Below, in pieces: positions 1 to 5,246 of a stretch of 5,246 bases of DNA (the stretch's first letter is position 1; the number at the start of each line of letters is the position of its first letter). The notes under the pieces are model-generated. The model was not told the origin of the DNA, did no database searches, and worked only from the letters and a program-made list of their open reading frames with translations. Location: assembly GCA_946544695.1 (NCBI GenBank), contig CAMNMO010000223.1, positions 1 to 5,246 of the forward strand, read 5' to 3'. The stretch is from an uncultured Ruminococcus sp. (GTDB taxonomy: Bacteria > Bacillota > Clostridia > Oscillospirales > Ruminococcaceae). Made by a program: the position numbers and the translations under genes.

Positions 1-84
1 TACGAGCTTTTTGATGTCGTCGGGTATAAGCGCCACTCGGGTCTCTCGTGGGTCGCTCTCCCGGCAGACCAGTATTATTTTCAT
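1..84 (-). CDS. Alanine dehydrogenase / NAD(P) transhydrogenase alpha-type protein, N-terminus only (partial)
   Basis: Reading the complement from the ATG at 84-82 gives 28 codons that run off the window's left edge. The peptide starts MKIILVCRE and continues through DPRETRVALIPDDIKKLV. The E-x(3-4)-E-x-RVALxPxxIKKL pattern right at the N-terminus is the hallmark of the AlaDH/PNT N-terminal domain, shared by alanine dehydrogenase and the alpha subunit of proton-translocating NAD(P) transhydrogenase. The wording looks slightly closer to the transhydrogenase alpha (PntA) type, but 28 residues cannot separate the two. An AAAGGAG ribosome binding site lies at 98-92 with 7 nt to the start, which fixes the start codon. 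A strong promoter lies upstream at 153-125. The gene is transcribed divergently from the lipoprotein operon. The family assignment is fairly sure; the choice of enzyme is inference. Confidence 0.75.
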   Translation of the reverse strand, partial: MKIILVCRESDPRETRVALIPDDIKKLV

Positions 85-124
85 GGATCTTCTCCTTTCG
101 CTTGTTAAAATTATATCATTTATT

Positions 125-153
125 ATTATAGCATATTTCGCTATAAATTGCAA
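125..153 (-). promoter_or_regulatory. SigA-type promoter for the minus-strand dehydrogenase/transhydrogenase gene
   Basis: On the minus strand there is a TTGCAA -35 box (153-148), a 17-bp spacer and a perfect TATAAT -10 box (130-125), preceded by TG one base away (extended -10, TGCTATAAT). Expected transcription start is near 118, leaving a leader of about 33 nt before the ATG at 84. The spacer contains a perfect inverted repeat, listed separately. This is seen directly in sequence; activity is inferred. Confidence 0.8.
126..146. repeat. Perfect 7-bp inverted repeat inside the minus-strand promoter (candidate operator)
   Basis: TTATAGC (126-132) and GCTATAA (140-146) are exact reverse complements separated by 7 nt. 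The left arm covers most of the minus-strand -10 box and the right arm ends one base before its -35 box, so a dimeric repressor bound here would block RNA polymerase. Half-site centres are 14 bp apart. I do not recognise the site as that of a named regulator. Part of the symmetry comes from the AT-rich TATA sequence itself, so chance is possible. Confidence 0.45.
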
Positions 154-169
154 CTGCGAATGTTTTGCG

Positions 170-207
170 TAAAGTCCGAAAATTTTGGCTAAAGTCACAA
201 AAATGTG
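170..207. repeat. Two 18-bp imperfect direct repeats, 20-bp period, between the divergent promoters
   Basis: TAAAGTCCGAAAATTTTG (170-187) and TAAAGTCACAAAAATGTG (190-207) match at 14 of 18 positions, including an unbroken TAAAGTC. The 20-bp period is about two helical turns, so both copies would face the same side of the DNA. They sit upstream of both -35 boxes (153-148 on minus, 217-222 on plus), where an activator or a shared regulator would bind. No named regulator is recognised. Confidence 0.4.
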
Positions 208-208
208 A
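195..208. repeat. Short palindrome TCACA-N4-TGTGA upstream of the lipoprotein promoter
   Basis: TCACA (195-199) and TGTGA (204-208) are exact reverse complements around AAAA. The centre is about 50 bp upstream of the expected plus-strand transcription start (near 252), a common place for an activator site. It overlaps the second direct repeat. The half-sites are arranged opposite to the CRP/FNR order (TGTGA-N6-TCACA), so that family is not supported. Confidence 0.3.
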
Positions 209-216
209 TGCAGCTA

Positions 217-245
217 TTGTAAAATATGCGGAGCTGTGATATAAT
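217..245 (+). promoter_or_regulatory. SigA-type promoter for the lipoprotein-to-ttcA-like operon
   Basis: A TTGTAA -35 box (217-222), a 17-bp spacer and a perfect TATAAT -10 box (240-245) with an upstream TG at 237-238 (extended -10). The expected start is near 252, giving a leader of about 33 nt before the ATG at 285. No equally good promoter was found in the short gaps between the following genes, so this one probably drives all six. Confidence 0.75.
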
Positions 246-284
246 AATATAGTATATGTGTAACAGATAACTGGAGGAAATACA

Positions 285-1550
285 ATGGAGCTCAAGCATG
301 TATTTTGCGGACTTGCTGCTGCGGTGATGACCTTTTCACTGGTCGGCTGCGCAAGTGAGTCTATCGGCGGTGAGCCTACTAAGATAAGCACGACCACTGC
401 AGCCGAGAAAAAAAGTGATAAAAAGGGTGAAAAAACGGACAGTGACGTTCCTGCCGAGCCCGACTTACAGCAGCTTGCCGAAGACCTGGAGGCTGAGGAA
501 GTCAAGGTGGATCACAGCGAACAGCTTGCGCAGATAAACGAGCAGACCGATGCTTTTCTCACTGCCGTTTCGCAGGGCGATATCAACACTATCTGCGATA
601 TGCTGGAACCATCAAGCACTTACTATAAATTTTTTGACCACAACCGTCAGTCCGCACAGCTTTCAAAAATTCTTCAGGCTGATTTCGGTGACCTTGTGTG
701 GACCCATTGGAAGGGCAGCGACAACACCACCGAAAACTGGCTTGAAAACACTTTGGCGGAACATGGAGAGTACACCCGCAGCTGTGTGCTGGCAGGTGTC
801 AAGGAAATGCTGTTTTTTGATGAATATTTTCTGCTGAACTTCTCGAAAGGCGATTATGTCAACCGTCTGTTCAAGGTGCAGAATGAAGATGACTGCTACA
901 GCTGGCTGCAGGGCACGCTGGATAAAATGCCGCTTCTCAGGAACAACTGGTCGTTAAAATGTACACTTCCCGACGAGGACGGCAAGGTGCTTTTCAACAT
1001 TGATGATGATTATATTTTTGACTACACTTCGATACTTACGCTTGATGAAGTGGCAGATGAGAAGAAGGCGCAGACCTATATCAACACGTTGGCTGAATCC
1101 CGTGGCACCATCGAGGACGAAAATGCGACCTTTGATGAAAGTCCCGAGTTACGTGAGAATTTTGCGCAGCTGATCCGTGAGAAGCGTTATGAGGAAGCAT
1201 GGCAGCTGACAAAAGACCTTGATGATGAGGGCTTTTTCGATGACAAGACTCTCTATGAGGATCTGGACGAAGCGGCGCAGGCAAGGGTAGATAAGTATAT
1301 CGACGAACATACCTATTCGGTGGTCTGCGACCATTCTACGCAGGTCTATGATGCATCACGCCGCCGCCATGTTTTCACCCAGATCTACTACGATGCCATC
1401 GCAGGCGATGACGAACTGGAGATAGAGGAGTGGCTTGCGAACAACCATATCAAGGACAGCGGCGAAGCTGTTTATTTCGATATAACCGAGGACAGCACGC
1501 TTGCTTCCGCACTTGGCGGATATTTCGATATCATATCAAAACTGGGATAA
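285..1550 (+). CDS. Secreted lipoprotein of unknown function
   Basis: 421 residues. The N-terminus is a type II signal peptide: a short charged start (MELKH), a hydrophobic stretch at about residues 6-20 and the lipobox LVGC with the lipidated Cys at 22. The mature protein should therefore be anchored on the outer face of the cytoplasmic membrane. Residues 23-75 are a Thr/Lys/Glu-rich, low-complexity, probably disordered tether, followed by a folded, acidic region rich in aromatic residues (about 80-421). The stretch at 82-118 (helix with DAFLTAVSQGD, then aromatic-rich segment) is loosely like the start of NTF2-like extracytoplasmic domains, but I cannot assign a family. A second helical part begins near 285. 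GGAGG at 273-277 with 7 nt spacing fixes the start. It is first in the operon, 26 bp before a membrane protein, with which it may act. Function unknown; the lipoprotein call is firm. Confidence 0.9.
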   Translation: MELKHVFCGLAAAVMTFSLVGCASESIGGEPTKISTTTAAEKKSDKKGEKTDSDVPAEPDLQQLAEDLEAEEVKVDHSEQLAQINEQTDAFLTAVSQGDINTICDMLEPSSTYYKFFDHNRQSAQLSKILQADFGDLVWTHWKGSDNTTENWLENTLAEHGEYTRSCVLAGVKEMLFFDEYFLLNFSKGDYVNRLFKVQNEDDCYSWLQGTLDKMPLLRNNWSLKCTLPDEDGKVLFNIDDDYIFDYTSILTLDEVADEKKAQTYINTLAESRGTIEDENATFDESPELRENFAQLIREKRYEEAWQLTKDLDDEGFFDDKTLYEDLDEAAQARVDKYIDEHTYSVVCDHSTQVYDASRRRHVFTQIYYDAIAGDDELEIEEWLANNHIKDSGEAVYFDITEDSTLASALGGYFDIISKLG

Positions 1551-1576
1551 ATTTTGTACTTTAAGGGGGCGGCGGC

Positions 1577-2407
1577 ATGAGACTGATGAAGATACGGCGC
1601 AGCAACGGTCTGGTGATAAATTTGCTGCACAGCGCATCTTATGCGTCTGTTGTGGGCTATATCATAATGTCAGCTGCCTGGCTGATATCGGGCATGCGGC
1701 TGACTTTGTTACAGTGCTGGAATGTCTGGATAATAAGCCTTTGCGTGCTGTTTTGTATACTGGGGACCTATTCTGCGGTCATCGATATCCGCAAGCATAT
1801 CGCTCTTGACAAGATAGCACAGCACCGTCTGACAAAGGGTTATGACGATGCATATTTTGACTTGCTGCTTGACTTTATCGGCGGTGAACTTGATGACAGC
1901 CGCAGGCTTACCTTTGCTTCGATGTATCTGGAGGGCGGAAGGTATGAGGACTGCCGCAGAAAGCTTGAGGAGATAGATTTCAAATCGCTGGGCACAGCCG
2001 AACAGGAGGAATATTTCAACATCTGCCTGTATTCTGCCGTGCTTGAAGGCGACACCGAACTTGCAAATGAGATATACCGCAAGGCAAGGCGGTATTTTGA
2101 CCGTGCGATTATGGCAAGGCGTGGCGGCTTTGTAATGCATACGCTTGGCATGCTTTGCATAATGAACGGCCGTCCCGAAAATGCTGACAGACTTTTCCAT
2201 TCGGCGCTGCAATACCATGATGACGGGCTGAAATGCGAGTGTTTTCTGGGGCTTGGCAGACTTTATCTGATGAGTCACGATGATGAGTCCGCAAAGGACA
2301 TGTGTTATGCGGCGGCTGACCTTGTGGAGACGAGGGCGCAGGCGGTCAGGCTGAAAGAACTTATGCTTGACGTTGAAGCAGCATTCCGTGGGCATGCGGC
2401 TAAGTGA
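1577..2407 (+). CDS. Two-pass membrane protein with cytoplasmic TPR-like domain
   Basis: 276 residues. A basic N-terminus (MRLMKIRR) is followed by two hydrophobic helices at about 20-39 and 48-68, joined by a very short loop. By the positive-inside rule both ends lie in the cytoplasm. From about 75 onward the protein is soluble and helical. Four helix-pair units of roughly 34 residues can be seen at about 106-136, 141-173, 183-213 and 217-249, with the small/large residue spacing of TPR repeats (for example ASMYLEGGRYEDCRRKLEEI and GLGRLYLMSHDDESAKDM). TPR arrays usually bind other proteins, so a membrane-bound scaffold is likely; the partner is unknown. AAGGGGG at 1563-1569, 7 nt before the ATG, supports the start. 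It follows the lipoprotein by 26 bp. No enzymatic motif seen. Topology and repeats are inferred by eye. Confidence 0.85.
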   Translation: MRLMKIRRSNGLVINLLHSASYASVVGYIIMSAAWLISGMRLTLLQCWNVWIISLCVLFCILGTYSAVIDIRKHIALDKIAQHRLTKGYDDAYFDLLLDFIGGELDDSRRLTFASMYLEGGRYEDCRRKLEEIDFKSLGTAEQEEYFNICLYSAVLEGDTELANEIYRKARRYFDRAIMARRGGFVMHTLGMLCIMNGRPENADRLFHSALQYHDDGLKCECFLGLGRLYLMSHDDESAKDMCYAAADLVETRAQAVRLKELMLDVEAAFRGHAAK

Positions 2408-2442
2408 AGTCCATAAAATTGTACATATAAGGAGATTTCAAG

Positions 2443-2925
2443 ATGTTTGTAAAATATGGTCGTTTCTTAACATTTCTTGTGTCAATGGTACCGATAGTAG
2501 AACTGAGGGGCGCAATACCATTTGGTGTGTGGAAATGTCAGGTGCCGTGGCAGCAGGCGGTAATTATTTCCATGATAGGCAACATGATACCTGTACCCAT
2601 AATATTCTTCTTCGCAAGAAAGGTGCTTGAATGGGGCGCAGATAAGCCTGTTATCGGGAAATTTTTCAGCTGGTGCCTTGAAAAAGGTCATCACGGCGGC
2701 GAGAAGCTGAAAGAGAAGGCGGGCAGCAAGGGAATGTTCTGGGCGCTGATGCTTTTCGTGGGTATACCGCTTCCCGGGACAGGTGCCTGGACTGGTACAC
2801 TGGCTGCAAGCATGCTTGACCTTGATTTTAAGAAAAGTGTCATCGCTGTGGTATGCGGAGTTGCGCTGGCAGCAGCGATAATCACCACTGTTACCGCACT
2901 GGGATTCAACATTTTCACAGAGTAA
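2443..2925 (+). CDS. Small multidrug-export family membrane protein (COG2426 / Sm_multidrug_ex)
   Basis: 160 residues, the usual size for this family. Diagnostic motifs are the N-terminal SMVPIVELRGAIPFG (residues 14-28; P17, E20, R22, G23, P26), GNMIPVP (46-52) and FVGIPLPGTGAWTGTLAAS (105-123). Hydrophobic segments lie at about 8-28, 38-58, 99-122 and 132-157, separated by a charged cytoplasmic-looking loop at 63-97. The paired proline/glycine-rich segments look like re-entrant hairpins of the kind found in DedA-type transporters; that resemblance is my inference. The family name comes from early annotation, and the real substrate is not established, so drug export should not be assumed. 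TAAGGAG at 2428-2434 with 8 nt spacing fixes the start. It lies 35 bp after the TPR gene and 12 bp before the next. Confidence 0.88.
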   Translation: MFVKYGRFLTFLVSMVPIVELRGAIPFGVWKCQVPWQQAVIISMIGNMIPVPIIFFFARKVLEWGADKPVIGKFFSWCLEKGHHGGEKLKEKAGSKGMFWALMLFVGIPLPGTGAWTGTLAASMLDLDFKKSVIAVVCGVALAAAIITTVTALGFNIFTE

Positions 2926-2937
2926 GGGGATAGAACG

Positions 2938-3327
2938 ATGCATATCCAACCGAGAGATCTTTCGCAGGAATCAAGGAACTTCTACCGCATGCTGAAGCTG
3001 CGCCCCGCTGCTTTTCTGGGCTGTGAGAGCATAACTTTCCTGCGTACCTATATGGACGGCATGATAACTGCCGACAGACTTTTCAACGGTTCGAGGAACG
3101 TCATCATACCCGACGGATTCACCGAGTTCATCGAGTGGTATTACGGCGACACCACCGAACCTGATGGCTATGCCTGTGTGCTTAAAGCCGAGGGCGATGA
3201 AAAGGCGGCGCTGTACAAGTGGCTCGACCTGCTTGACGAGTTCCTCAAAGGGCTTGATTACGAGCCTGTCGGTACTATCGAACAGCTGAAAAAGCTGGAG
3301 GAGTACAGGAAGAAGAAAAGATCATAA
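2938..3327 (+). CDS. Small soluble protein of unknown function, paralogue of the N-terminal domain of the next gene
   Basis: 129 residues, no signal peptide or membrane helix, so cytoplasmic. Visible landmarks are a helix with ESRNFYRMLKLRPAAFLG (11-28), SITFLRTYMDG (31-41), IPDGFTEFIEWYYG (57-70), DEKAALYKWLDLLDEF (87-102) and a Lys/Glu-rich tail. The same landmarks in the same order occur in the first 125 residues of the following protein, so the two arose by tandem duplication. The pattern RPxxFLG, SIxxL, FxxFIxxYYG and then a D-x-x-A helix ending LLDEF recalls small single-domain bacterial proteins, some of which I associate with immunity-protein-like families; this is memory, not a search, and is weak. 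AAGGGGA at 2924-2930 overlaps the upstream stop and sits 7 nt from the ATG, suggesting translational coupling. No catalytic residues recognised. Confidence 0.8.
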   Translation: MHIQPRDLSQESRNFYRMLKLRPAAFLGCESITFLRTYMDGMITADRLFNGSRNVIIPDGFTEFIEWYYGDTTEPDGYACVLKAEGDEKAALYKWLDLLDEFLKGLDYEPVGTIEQLKKLEEYRKKKRS

Positions 3328-3339
3328 GAGGGCGAAAAT

Positions 3340-4173
3340 ATGGACAACAAGCCAAAAGATATATGCCCTGAAGCAAGGGCTTTCTATACTGCCTGCCGTG
3401 CAAGACCCGGTATGTTCATCGTGGATCCCCGGGGCTATGCAGACCTTGTGGCGCTGGAGAATTTCCTGAATGGCTGGGGCTGTGCATACAGTGAGTTCGA
3501 CGAGGACGGACGCTGCTGCGGCAGGAGAACGGACGCTCCCGTTTTACTGCCCGATGGCTTTGATGACTATGTGGCGGCGCACTACGGCGAAAGGCTCAGC
3601 TTGCGGGCTATCGGCTATGTTCAGTATTTTGAGCATGGGGGCGACAAGGCAATGGAGAAGTTCTTCTCGCTGCTCAGCGATTACCTTGTCAGTCTGGGCT
3701 ATGCGCCTATCCCTGTCCCCGAAAAAGTGCAGGGCAGCCACGATAAAGACGGCATCTGTCCGATTTATTTCCCTGAACTGGAGCAACTCTCCGTTTCCTA
3801 CATGAAGACCTTCAATGCGCCCCCCTGGAATGACAGCTGGACGGAGGAAACTGCCTTTGAACGTATGCGGACATTGATGCAGGGCAGGGAGCGTTTCGGG
3901 TATGCTGTGTGGCAGCAGGGAAGTATCCTCGGAGCGGTGATATGCGAGCGTGAAGGGTATTATAACGGTGAAGTCTGCCGTATCATAGAATTATGGACCG
4001 ACCCCGAACATCGTGGCAAAGGTCTTGGCAGGCAGCTGATAGAAGAAGTGAGAAAGCACAGTGGGTGCGGCATCTACCTGATAACGAAGAAAACACCCGA
4101 AACAGTGGGATTTTACGAAAAATGCGGCTTTGCGGCAGACGAAGGCATGTGTGTGATGCAAAGCGATAACTAG
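3340..4173 (+). CDS. Fusion protein: unknown N-terminal domain plus GNAT N-acetyltransferase
   Basis: 277 residues, cytoplasmic. Residues 1-125 are a diverged copy of the preceding 129-residue protein (EARAFY, RPGMFI at 22-27, PDGFDDYVAAHYG at 71-83, then LLSDYLVSLGYAPI). Residues 126-143 are a linker. Residues 144-275 form a GNAT domain: a helix and FNAPPWNDSWT entry (158-168) typical of one Firmicutes GNAT group, strand AVWQQGSILGAVI, motif A IIELWTDPEHRGKGLGRQL with the acetyl-CoA-binding R-x-x-G-x-G at 225-230, and the C-terminal GFYEKCGF (257-264) with the Tyr (259) that commonly acts as general acid. It should transfer an acetyl group from acetyl-CoA to an amine; the substrate cannot be read from sequence. 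GAGGG at 3328-3332, 7 nt before the ATG, supports the start. It lies 12 bp after its paralogue and its stop abuts a hairpin before the next gene. Confidence 0.88.
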   Translation: MDNKPKDICPEARAFYTACRARPGMFIVDPRGYADLVALENFLNGWGCAYSEFDEDGRCCGRRTDAPVLLPDGFDDYVAAHYGERLSLRAIGYVQYFEHGGDKAMEKFFSLLSDYLVSLGYAPIPVPEKVQGSHDKDGICPIYFPELEQLSVSYMKTFNAPPWNDSWTEETAFERMRTLMQGRERFGYAVWQQGSILGAVICEREGYYNGEVCRIIELWTDPEHRGKGLGRQLIEEVRKHSGCGIYLITKKTPETVGFYEKCGFAADEGMCVMQSDN

Positions 4174-4188
4174 TCCTAAAAGAAGGAC
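4173..4188 (+). promoter_or_regulatory. Small hairpin masking a Shine-Dalgarno sequence before the ttcA-like gene
   Basis: GTCCT (4173-4177) and AGGAC (4184-4188) pair perfectly around a 6-nt loop, AAAAGA. The first G is the last base of the upstream TAG stop, and the right arm contains the AAGGA ribosome binding site. Ribosomes ending the GNAT gene would cover and open it, so it could couple translation of the two genes. With only five pairs it is weak, and the effect is inferred. Confidence 0.4.
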
Positions 4189-4202
4189 AGATGGAGTGGA
4201 AT

Positions 4203-5081
4203 ATGGAAATACCGAACGATATAGAACTTACGCTGGTCAAGAAATTCAGGCTGGGTATATGGTCGAAATTCCTTAAAGGCGTCAAGGATTATCAGCTTAT
4301 ACAGGAGGGCGACAAGATAGCAGTCTGTATCTCGGGCGGCAAGGACTCGATGATGATGGCGATGTGCATGAAGCGCCTGCAAAGGTACTCAAAGGTGCCT
4401 TTCGATGTGGAATACATAGTCATGGACCCGGGTTACAACGAGGTCAACCGACAGAAGATAATCGACAATGCCGCAAAGCTGGAGATACCCATAAAAATAT
4501 TTGATACGAAGATATTCGACTCGGTGGTTAATGTCAGGCAGAACCCCTGCTACCTGTGCGCCAGAATGAGGAGAGGATATCTTTACAAAAATGCAAAGGA
4601 TCTCGGCTGCAATAAGATCGCACTGGGTCACCACTTTGATGATGTTATCGAGACTATACTCATGGGAATGCTGTACGGTTCGCAGGTGCAGACCATGATG
4701 CCGAAGATACATTCGGAGAATTTCGAGGGCATGCAGCTGATACGTCCGCTGTACATGGTGCGTGAGGAAGATATAATCAAGTGGTGCAAGTACAACGAAC
4801 TGGAATTCATACAGTGCGCATGCCGCTTTACCGAGGAACGTGAGGTCTACGATGACGGCAGCAGCAACTCAAAACGGCAGGAGATCAAGGAACTGCTGAA
4901 AAAACTGCGTCAGATAAGTCCTGCGATAGATATGAACATTTTCCGCAGTGTTGAAAACGTGAATCTTCAGACCATAATCAGCTACCATATCGGTGATGAA
5001 TACCACCATTTCCTTGACGATTTCGACAAGGGAAGAAGCATACGTGGCACGGTGGCAGGCAGTGAAGAGAACGGGCAGTAA
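4203..5081 (+). CDS. ttcA: TtcA-like PP-loop ATPase, probable tRNA 2-thiolation enzyme
   Basis: 292 residues from the ATG at 4203. An in-frame ATG at 4191 would add four residues, but AAGGA is only 3 nt from it, whereas GGAG at 4193-4196 is 6 nt before 4203; I prefer 4203. The protein carries the PP-loop SGGKDS (44-49), which binds ATP to adenylate the target base; a CYLC pair (116-119) followed by ARMRRGYLY; and IALGHHFDD (139-147), all matching TtcA, which makes 2-thiocytidine at tRNA position 32 using a [4Fe-4S] cluster. A further pair, CAC (205-207), sits where E. coli TtcA has its third cluster Cys within CNLC. There are no N-terminal zinc-finger cysteines, so it is not TtuA; TilS lacks the CxxC. 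The C-terminal part (about 245-285) is typical of the Firmicutes subgroup. Last gene of the operon; the exact tRNA and base are unproven here. Confidence 0.88.
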   Translation: MEIPNDIELTLVKKFRLGIWSKFLKGVKDYQLIQEGDKIAVCISGGKDSMMMAMCMKRLQRYSKVPFDVEYIVMDPGYNEVNRQKIIDNAAKLEIPIKIFDTKIFDSVVNVRQNPCYLCARMRRGYLYKNAKDLGCNKIALGHHFDDVIETILMGMLYGSQVQTMMPKIHSENFEGMQLIRPLYMVREEDIIKWCKYNELEFIQCACRFTEEREVYDDGSSNSKRQEIKELLKKLRQISPAIDMNIFRSVENVNLQTIISYHIGDEYHHFLDDFDKGRSIRGTVAGSEENGQ

Positions 5082-5099
5082 AAAATTTTTCGTTACCCC

Positions 5100-5128
5100 T
5101 TGCAATTTTCGGAAAAGTATGCTATAAT
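5100..5128 (+). promoter_or_regulatory. Strong SigA-type promoter for secG
   Basis: TTGCAA -35 box (5100-5105), 17-bp spacer, perfect TATAAT -10 box (5123-5128) in the extended form TGCTATAAT. Expected start near 5135, leader about 31 nt. It begins only 18 bp after the ttcA-like stop, and no terminator with a clear GC stem and T-run lies between, so secG probably also receives some operon read-through. Both box sequences and the ATGCTATAAT context are identical to those of the minus-strand promoter at 153-125. Confidence 0.85.
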
Positions 5129-5165
5129 GAAATAAATTATGTAATAATGTATGGAGGAAAGTATT

Positions 5166-5246
5166 ATGTCACCTATCGAGATCGGCGCAGGTATCGTACT
5201 GGCGCTTTGCTGCATATCTTTCATGATCTTTGTCCTGGTGCAGGAA
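5166..5246 (+). CDS. secG: Preprotein translocase subunit SecG, N-terminus only (partial)
   Basis: 27 codons before the window ends. The peptide opens MSPIEIGAGIVLAL, forms one hydrophobic helix to about residue 25 and ends FVLVQE. SecG is a small (about 75-80 residue) two-helix subunit of the SecYEG channel, and the first helix followed by V-L-[LV]-Q-E/x is its conserved signature. GGAGG at 5153-5157, 8 nt before the ATG, is an ideal ribosome binding site. Its own strong promoter fits a housekeeping gene. The second helix lies outside the window. Confidence 0.85.
   Translation, partial: MSPIEIGAGIVLALCCISFMIFVLVQE

Noticed and set aside
101..118. Rex-like redox repressor half-site (TTGTTAA) in the leader of the minus-strand gene
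   Set aside because: Only one half is present; the matching TTAACAA arm at the right spacing is missing.
195..208. CRP/FNR site
   Set aside because: The half-sites are in the reverse order and with a 4-nt gap instead of TGTGA-N6-TCACA.
116..505. Open frame of 129 codons on the minus strand across the divergent promoter region
   Set aside because: It overlaps the well-supported lipoprotein start and both promoters, has no ribosome binding site of note, and its peptide is low-complexity with no recognisable domain.
1709..2395. Open frame of 228 codons on the minus strand inside the TPR-like membrane protein gene
   Set aside because: It is fully antisense to a gene with a good ribosome site, two clear membrane helices and repeat structure; the antisense peptide shows no domain.
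2482..2949. Open frame of 155 codons on the minus strand over the COG2426 gene
   Set aside because: The plus strand carries diagnostic family motifs; the minus peptide has none and is a reading-frame shadow.
3400..3423. GyrB-like RPGM motif
   Set aside because: The RPGMF string is shared by chance or convergence; nothing else of the GHKL ATPase fold is present, and the context is the duplicated unknown domain.
5073..5100. Intrinsic terminator after the ttcA-like gene
   Set aside because: A stem can be drawn only with a bulge (GGG..GTAA with TTACCC) and it is AT-rich with no T-run after it, since the secG -35 box follows at once.

Overview
The window looks chromosomal, from a Gram-positive Firmicute of the Clostridia/Oscillospiraceae type (Ruminococcus-like). 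The grounds are strong purine-rich Shine-Dalgarno sites, AT-rich intergenic DNA with SigA-type TTGnAA/TATAAT promoters, a lipoprotein signal peptide, a Firmicutes-style TtcA-like PP-loop protein and a SecG beginning MSPIEI. The genus is inferred from memory of family sequences, not proven. I see no mobile element, CRISPR array, tRNA or rRNA.

Layout: (1) Positions 1-84, minus strand, hold the first 28 codons of an alanine dehydrogenase / NAD(P) transhydrogenase alpha-type gene. (2) Positions 85-284 are a divergent promoter region with one good promoter for each side, a perfect 7-bp inverted repeat inside the minus-strand promoter, a pair of 20-bp-spaced direct repeats and a small palindrome. 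(3) Positions 285-5081 carry six co-directional plus-strand genes with gaps of only 12 to 29-41 bp, each with a visible ribosome binding site, so probably one operon: a secreted lipoprotein of unknown function; a two-pass membrane protein with a TPR-like cytoplasmic domain; a small multidrug-export-family (COG2426) membrane protein; a small soluble protein of unknown function; a paralogue of that protein fused to a GNAT acetyltransferase; and a TtcA-like tRNA sulfurtransferase with PP-loop and CxxC motif. (4) Positions 5100-5246 contain a strong separate promoter and the first 27 codons of secG.

How they might work together: the first three genes are envelope or membrane proteins, the next two are a duplicated unknown domain, and the last is tRNA modification. 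No single pathway explains the set. The most unusual feature is the tandem pair at 2938-4173, where the same roughly 125-residue domain occurs once alone and once fused to a GNAT domain. I do not see convincing evidence for a complete new defence or toxin system; the pair is the best candidate for something not well described.
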